Part shown: piece by piece, positions 26,550-34,759 of the stretch
Position numbering within the stretch: the first letter of the stretch is position 1
How the letters are laid out: each line of letters begins with the position of its first letter
DNA from: Skermanella aerolata KACC 11604
Lineage (GTDB): Bacteria; Pseudomonadota; Alphaproteobacteria; Azospirillales; Azospirillaceae
Length of the DNA stretch: 64,000 nt
Direction: 5' to 3'
Assembly: GCF_000936425.1 (NCBI RefSeq)
Contig: NZ_AVFK01000004.1
Coordinates: forward strand, 1 to 64,000
Translations under genes and position numbers: made by a program
The notes under the pieces: model-generated
The model's input: the letters and a program-made list of their open reading frames with translations, nothing else
Database searches by the model: none
What the model was told of the DNA's origin: nothing

Positions 26550-27688
26550 CGGTGTTGCTGAGTCCGACGACCGGGAAGCCGCTTCGCAAAGACGGCCCCG
26601 GAGTGCTGACCGACGGGACGGAGCGCTGGCCCGTCCTGGCCGGCATTCCCTATCTGCGGACGGGGCGGCGGGAGCTGCGCGATGCCGCACTTGCCGCCAT
26701 CGACCGGGGCGACGAGCGGGGCGCCCTGGCGCTGCTGCTGCGCGACCAGGACGACTGGGCACGCATCGCGCCGCCGTCGCTCGACGAGGCTGCCTGTCTC
26801 GCGGACGACATCGACGGACTGACCCTGCGTCAGGCAATGGAACGGCTGAACTTCGGCCCGGTCGCGCACTACTTCGCGCACCGCTGGTCGGCGCCGACCT
26901 TCCTATCGGCGCTGGGTCTGCTGGAAACCAATTGGACCGACCCGCCGCTTGTGCTGGAACTCGCCTGCGGCATCGGCCAGATCCTGCGGGAAGTGGCGGC
27001 CCACGGCATCGCGGCCGCTGGCATCGACGTTGTCTTCTCCAAGCTCTGGCTGGCCCGGCATTTCCTGCTGCCCGATGCGCCGCTCGTTTGCGCCGACGTG
27101 ACGGCGGGGCTGCCGCTGGAGCTGCCGGAGGGCGCCGCGATCCTGTGCCACGACGCCTTCTACTTCATGCCGGAGCAGGAGCGGATCGCGGCAAGTCTGA
27201 TGGCCGGCGCCGGCGAGCGTGGCAGCGTCCTGATCGGCCATGCCCACAATATCCGGTTCGAGCACGGCATCGCCGGGCGTCCCCGCACGCCGGAGGAATA
27301 CGCTGCCCTCTTCCCCGGATGCCGCCTCTACGACGACGCCGAACTGGCGCACGGACCCGCACTGGCGCGAACACCGCAGGAGCTTGCGGCGGTGGAAGCG
27401 GTATCGCTGGCCTGGAGAGCCGGCGGCATCGGTCCCACGTCGCCCATCGACTTTCACCTTCCCCTGGCCGGCACGCCGCTCCGGCTCAACCCGTTGCTTA
27501 CCCGCGACAGCGGTCGCCTCAGGCCCGCATGGCCGACGCCAGCCTTCGCCCGCGAATACGCGAACGCCACATACCTGGAGATCGACTTGCCCCGCGAAGA
27601 CCAGTTGAGCGGCAGGGTCGGCGACGATCCGCTGACCGACGACCTCGCCCGCCGCCGTATCCTGCTGAACCTGCCGGAGCGCTGGTGA
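26546..27688 (+). CDS. SAM-dependent methyltransferase with Trm112-like N-terminus
   Basis: A 380-residue protein. The first 40 residues (LLSPTTGKPLRK, ERWPVLAGIPYLR) resemble the Trm112/UPF0434 zinc-ribbon domain but all metal cysteines are replaced. Residues about 110-240 are a class I methyltransferase: VLELACGIGQILREVAAHG (motif I), AAGIDVVFSKLWLARH, and CHDAFYFMPEQER. The 140-residue C-terminal part is unassigned. It starts at GTG 26546 inside the stop of the previous gene and its TGA overlaps the ATG of the Gfo/Idh gene. In this cluster it presumably O-, N- or S-methylates the inositol conjugate. Confidence 0.8.
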   Translation: MTVLLSPTTGKPLRKDGPGVLTDGTERWPVLAGIPYLRTGRRELRDAALAAIDRGDERGALALLLRDQDDWARIAPPSLDEAACLADDIDGLTLRQAMERLNFGPVAHYFAHRWSAPTFLSALGLLETNWTDPPLVLELACGIGQILREVAAHGIAAAGIDVVFSKLWLARHFLLPDAPLVCADVTAGLPLELPEGAAILCHDAFYFMPEQERIAASLMAGAGERGSVLIGHAHNIRFEHGIAGRPRTPEEYAALFPGCRLYDDAELAHGPALARTPQELAAVEAVSLAWRAGGIGPTSPIDFHLPLAGTPLRLNPLLTRDSGRLRPAWPTPAFAREYANATYLEIDLPREDQLSGRVGDDPLTDDLARRRILLNLPERW

Positions 27689-28659
27689 TGGCCGACCGAC
27701 AACTTGGCTGGGCGGTGGTGGGCTGCGGCTGGGTGGCGCGTGATTACGTCATCCCCGCGATCCACGCCGCCGCCAATGGCCGCGTCGTGGCGCTATGCGA
27801 CCGCGACCCGTCCCGGCTGGGCAGCCTGGGGACCTCGGACCTGTCCGCCGTGTTGAGCAATCCGAAGGTCGAAGCCGTCTATGTCGCAACCCCCAACGAC
27901 CAGCACCGGCTCGTCGTCGCCGCCTGCGCCGAAGCCGGCAAGCATGTGCTGTGCGAGAAGCCGATGGCGACCAATTCGGCCGACGCCGCCGCCATGGTCG
28001 ATGCCTGCGCCGGGGCCGGGGTGACGCTCGGCATCGCCTACGACCAGCGCTTCCACGCGGCGCACCGGCATCTCCGCACCCTGATCGCGGAAGGCGCGCT
28101 GGGGACGATCACCCAGGCCCGGATCTTCTACGCCTGCTGGCTGCCGCCGGACTGGACGGCGGACAACTGGCGGGCCGACCCGCGCCGGGCCGGCGGCGGA
28201 GCGCTGTGGGACCTCGCCCCCCACGGCATCGACCTCCTTGAAGTCCTGCTCGACACGCCCTGGAGCGACCTGCACGCGCTGACCCAGAAACGCGTCCACC
28301 CCTACGACGTCGATGACGGCGCCGTACTGACCGGTCGCTTCGCCGATGGCACCCTGGGGACGATCCAGGTTGCCTACAACTGCCCGGACACCTACCCGCG
28401 CCGGACGCTGGAACTGGTCGGCACCCGCGCCATGGCTGTGGCGACCAACACCATGGGCCAGACGCCCGGCGGCAACCTGACGCTGATCGATGCCGCCACG
28501 GGAGCGGGCAGCGCGGTTCCGGTGCCCGACCCCGACCGCAGTCCCTTCCTGAATCAGATTGAAGCCTTCGGCGAGGCCGTCCTGTCCGGCCGCCCCTTCG
28601 CCTTTCCCGCCGAGCGCGACCTGCGCCTGTTCACCTTGATGGAGCGATCATGCCGCTGA
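27688..28659 (+). CDS. Gfo/Idh/MocA family NAD(P)-dependent oxidoreductase
   Basis: A 323-residue dehydrogenase with N-terminal Rossmann fold (WAVVGCGWVARDYVIPAI), the strand VYVATPNDQHRLVV, the EKPMA catalytic lysine motif (here CEKPMATN), and the DLAPHGIDLLEVLL helix carrying the catalytic His. The family includes inositol 2-dehydrogenases and scyllo-inosose reductases, which suits its position beside ino1. ATG 27688 overlaps the preceding TGA (ATGA-type) and its end overlaps the next gene by 10 bases. Which hydroxyl or substrate it oxidises cannot be told from sequence. Confidence 0.9.
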   Translation: MADRQLGWAVVGCGWVARDYVIPAIHAAANGRVVALCDRDPSRLGSLGTSDLSAVLSNPKVEAVYVATPNDQHRLVVAACAEAGKHVLCEKPMATNSADAAAMVDACAGAGVTLGIAYDQRFHAAHRHLRTLIAEGALGTITQARIFYACWLPPDWTADNWRADPRRAGGGALWDLAPHGIDLLEVLLDTPWSDLHALTQKRVHPYDVDDGAVLTGRFADGTLGTIQVAYNCPDTYPRRTLELVGTRAMAVATNTMGQTPGGNLTLIDAATGAGSAVPVPDPDRSPFLNQIEAFGEAVLSGRPFAFPAERDLRLFTLMERSCR

Positions 28660-29483
28660 TCCAGTACGCCTGTGCCCATTGCGGGTTCTGGCAACCCTGG
28701 TTTGCCGGGCAGCAGCCGATCGGCTGCCCCGTCTGCATGGATGTCCGGAACGCCCTGCCACCCGACGGCTGGGACTTCCGCACCGTCGAAGACCTGACCG
28801 GCAGCGTCACCACCCACTGGGCCGAAGCGATGCCCGGCATCATTGGTTTTTCCTGCGATCCGGCCTTCGGGCTCGGCTCCACCGGCTGGCTGCTGCTGCG
28901 CGACGAGGGCAATATCGCGTTCGAGGGCGCTCCGTTCTACACGCCGGAGGCCCTGGACGAGATCGCGCGTCTTGGCGGCATCTCCATCCTGGCCGGCTCC
29001 CATCCCCACGGCTTCGGCGCGCTCTGGCAACTGGCGGAGCGGTTCGAGCCGACCGTCGTGATCCACCGCGACGGGCTGCGCTACACCAAGGCGTTCCGGG
29101 TGTCGTGGCCGGCGGACGACGTCCACCAACTGGCGCCCGGACTGACCATGATCGCGACCCAGGGCCATTACGAAGGTCATGCCGTGCTGCACGACGTCCA
29201 GGACCGGGCGCTGTTCTGCGGCGATTGCCTGAAGGTCGATCTGGACGGGGAAGGCCGCCCGGTGGCGCTGAGCTGCCACAAGGGTTTCCACTACCAGATC
29301 CCGCTCAGCCACGACGAGGTCAGGCGCTACCGCGCCGTCTTCGCCGAGCTTGATTTCGACACCGTCTTCACGCCGTTCGAGCACGCCTCCGGCGTTACCC
29401 GCGCCCATGCGCTGGGTCTGTTCGACCGCCTGCTGGCGGGACCGCCGAGCACCCGTCCGTTCCCGCTGGAGACGCTGGCATGA
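28650..29483 (+). CDS. Zinc-ribbon metallo-beta-lactamase-fold protein
   Basis: A 277-residue protein. Residues 7-30 hold two CxxC pairs (CAHCGFW and CPVCMD), a zinc ribbon. The rest is MBL-like: ILAGSHPHGFGALWQL occupies the HxHxDH position but lacks the DH half; GHYEGHAVLHD, LFCGDCLKVD and a late FEHASGVTRAH follow the usual order of metal-site loops. The site is therefore altered and may bind one metal or none. MBL proteins near YcaO or thiol genes are often hydrolases or persulfide enzymes. ATG 28650 overlaps the Gfo/Idh gene by 10 bases and the stop overlaps the YcaO start (ATGA). Confidence 0.75.
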   Translation: MPLIQYACAHCGFWQPWFAGQQPIGCPVCMDVRNALPPDGWDFRTVEDLTGSVTTHWAEAMPGIIGFSCDPAFGLGSTGWLLLRDEGNIAFEGAPFYTPEALDEIARLGGISILAGSHPHGFGALWQLAERFEPTVVIHRDGLRYTKAFRVSWPADDVHQLAPGLTMIATQGHYEGHAVLHDVQDRALFCGDCLKVDLDGEGRPVALSCHKGFHYQIPLSHDEVRRYRAVFAELDFDTVFTPFEHASGVTRAHALGLFDRLLAGPPSTRPFPLETLA

Positions 29484-30931
29484 GTCTCCGCAAAGTCATC
29501 GACGCCTATCGAGCCAACCTGCCGCCGGGCGACCTGGAGCATTTTCGGGTCGATGCCCTGGACCGGATCGGTGTGCCGGTCGTCTTCGCCTGTCACCGCC
29601 AGAATGACGGCGCCCAGTTCGACGCCTTCGGCTACGGCGCCACTGAGGAACAGGCTCTGGTCGGCGTGCTGGGGGAACTGACCGAGAATGCCCAGGCCGA
29701 CACGGTCCTGCGCGGAATAGAGCGCGTCACCGGCAGCTACAACGATCTCGCCGCCCGCCGCGGCGCGGCGGCGATCTGCGATCCGCTGACGCTGTGCCTC
29801 CCCGCCGGTTCGGACTACACGCCGGACATGCCCCTGACCTGGGTCGCGGCCAAGCGCTTCCCGTCGGGCGAGGCGGTGCTGGTTCCGTATGAGTTCGCCG
29901 CCTGCTACCGTTCCCAGCTCGACGGGATCGAGCCGCTGACGACGCCGATCACCAACGGCCTTGGCGCAGGGGACAGCTTCGAGCGGGCGCTGGTCCACGG
30001 CCTGCTGGAACTGCTCCAGCGCGACGGCAACTGCACCGGCTTCCGGGCGATGGATCAGGGACACGTGCTCGACCTTGCCGACGTTGCCGATCCGGAGACC
30101 CGCCGGCTGCTGAAATACCTTGATGTCCTCGGCATCGACGTGATTGCCAAGCTGGCATCGACCGATTTCGGGCTGGTAAACCTCTACGTCGTCGGCTCAG
30201 ACCGCGACGGCCGTTCCACCGTGCCGATCATGCAGACGGCGTGCGGCGAGGCTGCCGACCTCGACCGCGAGCGTGCCTTGGCGAAGGCGCTGCTGGAGTT
30301 CTGCTCCAGCCGGTCGCGGAAGGCGATGTCGCACGGTCCGCTCGATCTCGTGAACCGGGTGGCGCCTCCCGGCTATCTCGACCGCTACCGCGCCCGCCAT
30401 GTCGCATCCGCCGAGGAGCCGCGCGCGGTCGAGGCGATGGCCGCCTGGGTCAGCCAGTCTGCCGCAGACCTGCGCGGCATGCTGGCCGACAGCGTGCTGT
30501 CGCGGCGGACCTCCTCTCCGTTCACCGATCTGCCGACCTCGCCGGCCGACACACCGGCCGAGCGGCTGCGAACGATCTCGGGCAAGCTGCGCGGGAGCGG
30601 GTTGGACATCCTCTACCTTGACCTCTCGCCGCCCGGCGGCGACGTCTTCGCTGTGAAGGCCATCGTCCCCGGCCTGGAGTGCGAGACGATGAGCTATCAC
30701 CGCATCGGCGAGCGCGGCATCCGCCGCCTGCTGGAGCGCGGCAGCGAACTGGCCGGCATCGGCGCTTCGCCGCCGGGCAAGAGTGCCGTTCCCCTGACGA
30801 AGGCGGCGATGGAGCGGCTGGGAGGGCCGGCATGGCTCGACACCGCAGCCATCGACCGTATCGTCGGACCGCTCTATGCCCTCTACCGCGAGCCGGAAAG
30901 CCATGCCGTCCGCTTCGTCCTGGGCGAGTGA
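29480..30931 (+). CDS. YcaO-like ATP-dependent enzyme
   Basis: A 483-residue YcaO-family protein. The three ATP/Mg segments appear in order: GATEEQALVGVLGELTENAQ (residues about 53-72), TNGLGAGDSFERALVHGLLE then LLQRDGN (about 157-183), and ERALAKALLEFCSSRSRKA (about 264-282). YcaO proteins activate amides with ATP to form azolines, thioamides or amidines. The C-terminus (AVRFVLGE) lacks the PxPxP tail of azoline-forming members. No TfuA, dehydrogenase partner or precursor peptide is adjacent. Some YcaO enzymes act on small molecules, for example in 6-thioguanine formation, and that is the better model here. It starts within the MBL stop codon. Confidence 0.88.
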   Translation: MSLRKVIDAYRANLPPGDLEHFRVDALDRIGVPVVFACHRQNDGAQFDAFGYGATEEQALVGVLGELTENAQADTVLRGIERVTGSYNDLAARRGAAAICDPLTLCLPAGSDYTPDMPLTWVAAKRFPSGEAVLVPYEFAACYRSQLDGIEPLTTPITNGLGAGDSFERALVHGLLELLQRDGNCTGFRAMDQGHVLDLADVADPETRRLLKYLDVLGIDVIAKLASTDFGLVNLYVVGSDRDGRSTVPIMQTACGEAADLDRERALAKALLEFCSSRSRKAMSHGPLDLVNRVAPPGYLDRYRARHVASAEEPRAVEAMAAWVSQSAADLRGMLADSVLSRRTSSPFTDLPTSPADTPAERLRTISGKLRGSGLDILYLDLSPPGGDVFAVKAIVPGLECETMSYHRIGERGIRRLLERGSELAGIGASPPGKSAVPLTKAAMERLGGPAWLDTAAIDRIVGPLYALYREPESHAVRFVLGE

Positions 30932-30966
30932 CCAATCGGGAAAAACCAAAAAAGGAGGCCCACAGA

Positions 30967-31854
30967 ATGGCCCTTCGCTTCGCATACAACACAAACGGCG
31001 CCGCCAACCACCGGCTCGACGACGCGCTCTCGCTGATCGCGGACAGCGGCTATGACGGCGTGGCGCTGACGCTCGATCACCACCACTTCGATCCCTTCGA
31101 ACCCGACCTGGAACGCCGCGCCGAAGCCTTGTCCGGGCGGCTGCGCGAACTGAAATTGGGGTTGGTGATCGAAACGGGTGCGCGCTACCTGCTCGACCCG
31201 CGCGTCAAGCACGAGCCGACCCTGCTGAACCCGACGCCCGAGGGCCGCGCCCGCCGGATCGACTTCCTGACCCGCTGTGTCCGCATCGCCGCCATCTGCG
31301 AGGCGGAAGCCGTATCGTTTTGGGCGGGTGTCCCCCAGCGCGGCGTCGATCCCGCGACTGCGTGGGGTTGGCTGGTGGACGGCGTCGCCCAGGTGGCTGA
31401 TGCGGCGGCGGAGCACGGCGTCACCGTGGCGCTGGAGCCGGAGCCCGGTATGCTGGTCGAAACCGTCGACGATTTCCAGCGCTTGAGCCGCGACCTGTCG
31501 AAGCGGACCTCCTGGCCGCTGCGCCTGGCGCTCGACACCGGCCACTGCCTCGTCACGGGGGAGCGTGATCCAGCATCCGCCGTCCAGGAATTCGCCGGCA
31601 GCCTCGGCACCGTCGCTGTAGAGGACATGCGCCGGGGCGTCCACGAGCATCTGCCATTCGGGCAGGGCGACATGGACGTCCCGTCTGTTCTGGAAGCGCT
31701 GGAGGGCATTGGCTTCGACCGGCTGGTCTGCGTCGAGCTTTCCCGCGAGTCTCACCGCGCCCACCTCGCCATCCCCGAAAGCCTCGACTGGCTGAAGGCC
31801 CATTTGCCTGCCGCTTCAGTCGAGGGTTCGGCCCAGACCCGCCGGAGTGCGTGA
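30967..31854 (+). CDS. Sugar phosphate isomerase/epimerase (IolE/IolI-like TIM barrel)
   Basis: A 295-residue xylose isomerase-like barrel. Metal and acid/base residues are visible at the usual places: TLDHHHFDP, VSFWAGVP, VALEPEPGMLVET (Glu), RLALDTGHCLVTG (Asp, His) and LVCVELSRESHRA (Glu). ATG 30967 has AAGGAGG upstream and lies 35 bases after the YcaO stop, one of the few gaps in the cluster. Members of this superfamily isomerise or dehydrate keto-inositols, so together with Ino1 and the Gfo/Idh enzyme it suggests inositol remodelling. Confidence 0.85.
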   Translation: MALRFAYNTNGAANHRLDDALSLIADSGYDGVALTLDHHHFDPFEPDLERRAEALSGRLRELKLGLVIETGARYLLDPRVKHEPTLLNPTPEGRARRIDFLTRCVRIAAICEAEAVSFWAGVPQRGVDPATAWGWLVDGVAQVADAAAEHGVTVALEPEPGMLVETVDDFQRLSRDLSKRTSWPLRLALDTGHCLVTGERDPASAVQEFAGSLGTVAVEDMRRGVHEHLPFGQGDMDVPSVLEALEGIGFDRLVCVELSRESHRAHLAIPESLDWLKAHLPAASVEGSAQTRRSA

Positions 31855-31858
31855 CGCC

Positions 31859-33130
31859 ATGCGTATCTGCTTCATCAGCCGCCGCTTCTTCCCCGCCATC
31901 TCCGGCATGAGCGTCTACGCCGCCAACCTGCTGCGCGAGCTTGTGGCCGGTGGTCACGACGTCGTCATGATCTCGCAGTATCGCAACGATCCTGCTGGTT
32001 CCGCCGTCTATGGCGGCGGCCCTCCCCCCGCCGTGCCGGGCGTCAAGGTCATCGGGCTGGAATCGCTGGGCGAGCAGGAGGTCGGCCACAAACGCCCCGC
32101 TGACTTCGAGGCCGACCTGTCGGCCATGATCGAAGCGGCGCTGGCGGAGCATGCGGCCAAGCCGTTCGATCTCGTCCATGCCCAGTACGGCTATCCCTGC
32201 GGGCTGGCCGCCTTGGAGGTCAGCCGGCGGCTCGGCATCCCCAACGTCGTCTCGATCCAGGGAGGCGACGGCCACTGGGTCGGAACCTGCTGCGCCACCC
32301 ATAAGCAGGCCATGCTGGCGGTGCTGGGCCATGCCGGATCGCTGATCATCGGCAGCCGCAGCTTCGCGGAGGAAGTCCGCGACCACCACGGCACTCCGCT
32401 CGACCGCTTCGTCATCGTCCCCGGCGCCACCGACACCGAACGCTTCCATCCGCGCCCCGACCGCGACATCGCAGATCTCTCCGACGTGCCGGTCCTGCTC
32501 TACCATGGCCGCGTCGACCGGCGGAAAGGCGTGATGGAGCTGATCGACGCGTTCGACCAGTTGCGTGGCCAAGGCCGCAAGCTGCGCCTGATCATTTCCG
32601 GCATCGGCCCCGATGTAGAGGCGGTACGCTCTCGCGTGGCCGAGCTGAACCTTGGCGACGATGTCGAGATGACCGGTCACGCCGACTACTTCGCGGCGGC
32701 CGATGTCTACCGGCGCGGCGACATCTTCGTCTCGCCGACATATTCCGAGGGATTCTCAAACACGATCCTGGAAGCGATGGCGAGCGGCCTGCCCATCGTC
32801 TCGACCAACGCCGTCGGCGTGGTCGATTGCCTGACCGACGGCTCCAACGCCCTGCTGGTCGAGCCGCGCGAAGTGGACGGCCTGGCCCAGGCGATAGCCC
32901 GGATCGTCGACGACGCACCCTTGCGCCGCCGGCTGGCCCATCAGTCGCTGGAGGAAGTCCGCAGCCTCTATTCCTGGCACGCCATCGGCCGCCGCATCCA
33001 GGAAATCTACCGCGACCTGCAAGGGACCAAGCCGGACACCGGCTGGACGACCCTTTACGATCCTGCCGAAGTCACGCGGGAGACGGCGGACCTTTCCTGC
33101 CGGTTCCGCGCAGCACCGCATCTGCTGTAA
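31859..33130 (+). CDS. Family 4 glycosyltransferase (MshA-like role proposed)
   Basis: A 423-residue GT-B glycosyltransferase. The N-terminal domain begins MRICFISRRFFPAISGMSVYAANLLRELVAGGHDV and includes VSIQGGDGHWVG; the C-terminal nucleotide-sugar domain has LLYHGRVDRRKGVMELIDAF and the E-x7-E motif in YSEGFSNTILEAMASGLPIVSTNAVGV. ATG 31859 lies 4 bases after the isomerase stop (GTG 31847 is also possible). A GT4 enzyme in the same operon as inositol-phosphate synthase and a PIG-L deacetylase repeats the first steps of mycothiol synthesis (MshA, MshB); acceptor and donor are inferred only. Confidence 0.9.
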   Translation: MRICFISRRFFPAISGMSVYAANLLRELVAGGHDVVMISQYRNDPAGSAVYGGGPPPAVPGVKVIGLESLGEQEVGHKRPADFEADLSAMIEAALAEHAAKPFDLVHAQYGYPCGLAALEVSRRLGIPNVVSIQGGDGHWVGTCCATHKQAMLAVLGHAGSLIIGSRSFAEEVRDHHGTPLDRFVIVPGATDTERFHPRPDRDIADLSDVPVLLYHGRVDRRKGVMELIDAFDQLRGQGRKLRLIISGIGPDVEAVRSRVAELNLGDDVEMTGHADYFAAADVYRRGDIFVSPTYSEGFSNTILEAMASGLPIVSTNAVGVVDCLTDGSNALLVEPREVDGLAQAIARIVDDAPLRRRLAHQSLEEVRSLYSWHAIGRRIQEIYRDLQGTKPDTGWTTLYDPAEVTRETADLSCRFRAAPHLL

Positions 33131-33132
33131 CG

Positions 33133-33936
33133 ATGAGGGCCGACGCGACCGTGACCACTACCCGTACAGCGCTGTTCGTTTCCCCCCACCTGGACGACGT
33201 CGCTTTCTCCTGCGCCGGAACGCTGGCCGCCCTCAAGGCACGCGGCTGGAGCGTCGTCCTGGCGACCGTCTTCACGCGCTCGGTCGTCAACCCGAAAGGC
33301 TTCGCGCTCGCCTGCCAGACCGACAAGGGGCTGGCTCCCGAAGTCGATTACATGGCGCTCCGCCGCGACGAGGACGCCGCCTTCGCCGCGACGCCCGGAA
33401 TCGAGGCCGACGAGGTCCATTGGCTCGATCTGGAGGAAGCGCCGCACCGTGGCTACGACTCCCCGGCGGCGCTGTTCGGACCCGTGCTGGCCACTGACCA
33501 GATCTGGCGCGAGGTAGCGGTCCGCGTCGGCGCCATCGCCGAAGCCGTCGATCCCAATGTCGTGTTCGCCCCTCAGGCACTGGGCAACCATGTCGATCAC
33601 CGGCAGGCCGTCCGCGCCGTCGTGTCGCTCGGGCGTCCCGCCGTGTGGTACCGCGACCTTCCCTATGCGACCCGCGCTCCGGAGGAGGCTCCACCGCCGG
33701 GATTGCCGTCGGGGCTGGTCAAGCTGGCGGTCCCGGTCACGGACCATCTTCCCGCCAAGATCGCTGGTTGCTGCCGCTACGCGACGCAACTGCCGTTCCA
33801 GTTCGGCGGGGTCGAACGGGTCGGTCAGACCCTGACGGCGTTCGCGGCGGACGAGGCCGCCCGTGCCGGGATGCCGGACCACGCCGAGTGTTTCCTGGCC
33901 GATCCGGCCGTGGCGGGTGCGCTCAGGGGTGCGTGA
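33133..33936 (+). CDS. PIG-L family deacetylase
   Basis: A 267-residue zinc-dependent N-deacetylase of the LmbE/PIG-L family. The metal motif PHxDD is in LFVSPHLDDVAFSCAGTLAALKARG, and the distal His in ALGNHVDHRQAVRAVV. Family members remove acetyl from GlcNAc-inositol (MshB), GlcNAc-malate (BshB) or GlcNAc-PI. It starts 2 bases after the GT4 stop and closes the cluster; its last 14 bases overlap the convergent small membrane protein gene. Confidence 0.9.
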   Translation: MRADATVTTTRTALFVSPHLDDVAFSCAGTLAALKARGWSVVLATVFTRSVVNPKGFALACQTDKGLAPEVDYMALRRDEDAAFAATPGIEADEVHWLDLEEAPHRGYDSPAALFGPVLATDQIWREVAVRVGAIAEAVDPNVVFAPQALGNHVDHRQAVRAVVSLGRPAVWYRDLPYATRAPEEAPPPGLPSGLVKLAVPVTDHLPAKIAGCCRYATQLPFQFGGVERVGQTLTAFAADEAARAGMPDHAECFLADPAVAGALRGA

Positions 33937-34231
33937 GCCCTGCTGTTGCCGTGCCGGTGTCCGTGCCAGCGTTCTGCGCCGCCCGCCGCCGTTGCCAGAC
34001 CGTCAGATATGTACCCAGGGTTCCCCCTAAGCACATGAACAGGATGTAGGCGGAGTTATCCGCGTACTGGACGATCACGGAAGCGCTCAGCATGTGCCAG
34101 ACGAACGAGACCGTCGCCGCCATCTCCGCCTTCATGGAGATGATGTAGTAGGTGTAGCGGGCATACAGGAAGTCTAGCACGAAGGCCGAAACGAACACGG
34201 CGAGGGCTATGGTCGGACTGATGTCGAACAT
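33923..34231 (-). CDS. Small membrane protein of unknown function
   Basis: A 102-residue protein with an N-terminal helix (IALAVFVSAFVLDFLYARYTYYIISM), two further hydrophobic segments (SFVWHMLSASVIVQY and AYILFMCLGGTLGTYLTVW) and a short polar tail. It is predicted to span the inner membrane three times. No family was recognised with confidence. It converges on the PIG-L gene with a 14-base overlap and is divergent from the receiver-like gene 123 bases away. Confidence 0.65.
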   Translation of the reverse strand: MFDISPTIALAVFVSAFVLDFLYARYTYYIISMKAEMAATVSFVWHMLSASVIVQYADNSAYILFMCLGGTLGTYLTVWQRRRAAQNAGTDTGTATAGLTHP

Positions 34232-34353
34232 GCGATAAACTTCTCATAAGTTGCATGCACATGTTTTGGATCATTAAGGTTAAGCATCCGTAACCTTAAG
34301 TGCCGTGGCGGGTTAAGCTCCCCGACCGCGTATCCGAAACCCACCATGATCCA

Positions 34354-34758
34354 ATGCGAATCCTGCTGCTCGAAAGCGACCTGATCCTCGCCCAAGCCCT
34401 GTCCGAAGCTCTCCGGGAGGCGGGCTACGATCCGATAGGACCGGTGACGGAGGTGAACGACGCCATCACCCTGGCCGAACAGTTCCGGCCCGACCTCGCC
34501 CTGATAAACATCGATCTTCCGGCGGGGCCGGGTCTTGGGATCGTCGTCGCGCGCACCATCGCCAACAGCTGGAACATCAAGTCACTCTTCACCGCCGGCG
34601 ACAAGGAGATCGCCCGCCGCAACCGGGACGTGGCGTTCGGCTATCTCGCCAGCCCGGCGACGGTCAGCGAACTTGTCGAATGCATCGAAGCGGTCAAACT
34701 GATCCGAAAGGGCGAGTTTCCGACGAAGATCCCGAAGCGGCTGTCGCCGTTCCTGTAG
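34354..34758 (+). CDS. Degenerate (pseudo-)receiver domain protein
   Basis: A 134-residue single-domain response-regulator-like protein starting MRILLLESDLILAQALSEALREAGYD. The fold is complete but key residues are replaced: the acidic pair reads E-S, the phospho-acceptor position in DLALINIDLPAG is Asn52 (an Asp sits two residues later), and the switch Lys in the GYLASPATVSEL segment is Ser. The Thr of LFTAGD is kept. It is therefore unlikely to be phosphorylated in the normal way and may work as a partner-binding domain. It is a single gene, ending 1 base before the convergent MFS gene. Confidence 0.8.
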   Translation: MRILLLESDLILAQALSEALREAGYDPIGPVTEVNDAITLAEQFRPDLALINIDLPAGPGLGIVVARTIANSWNIKSLFTAGDKEIARRNRDVAFGYLASPATVSELVECIEAVKLIRKGEFPTKIPKRLSPFL

Positions 34759-34759
34759 C

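Noticed and set aside
24179-33936. A RiPP precursor peptide for the YcaO protein
   Set aside because: Gaps in the cluster are at most 35 bases and the 24179-24412 region has no short frame with a ribosome site and a plausible leader/core. None was found.
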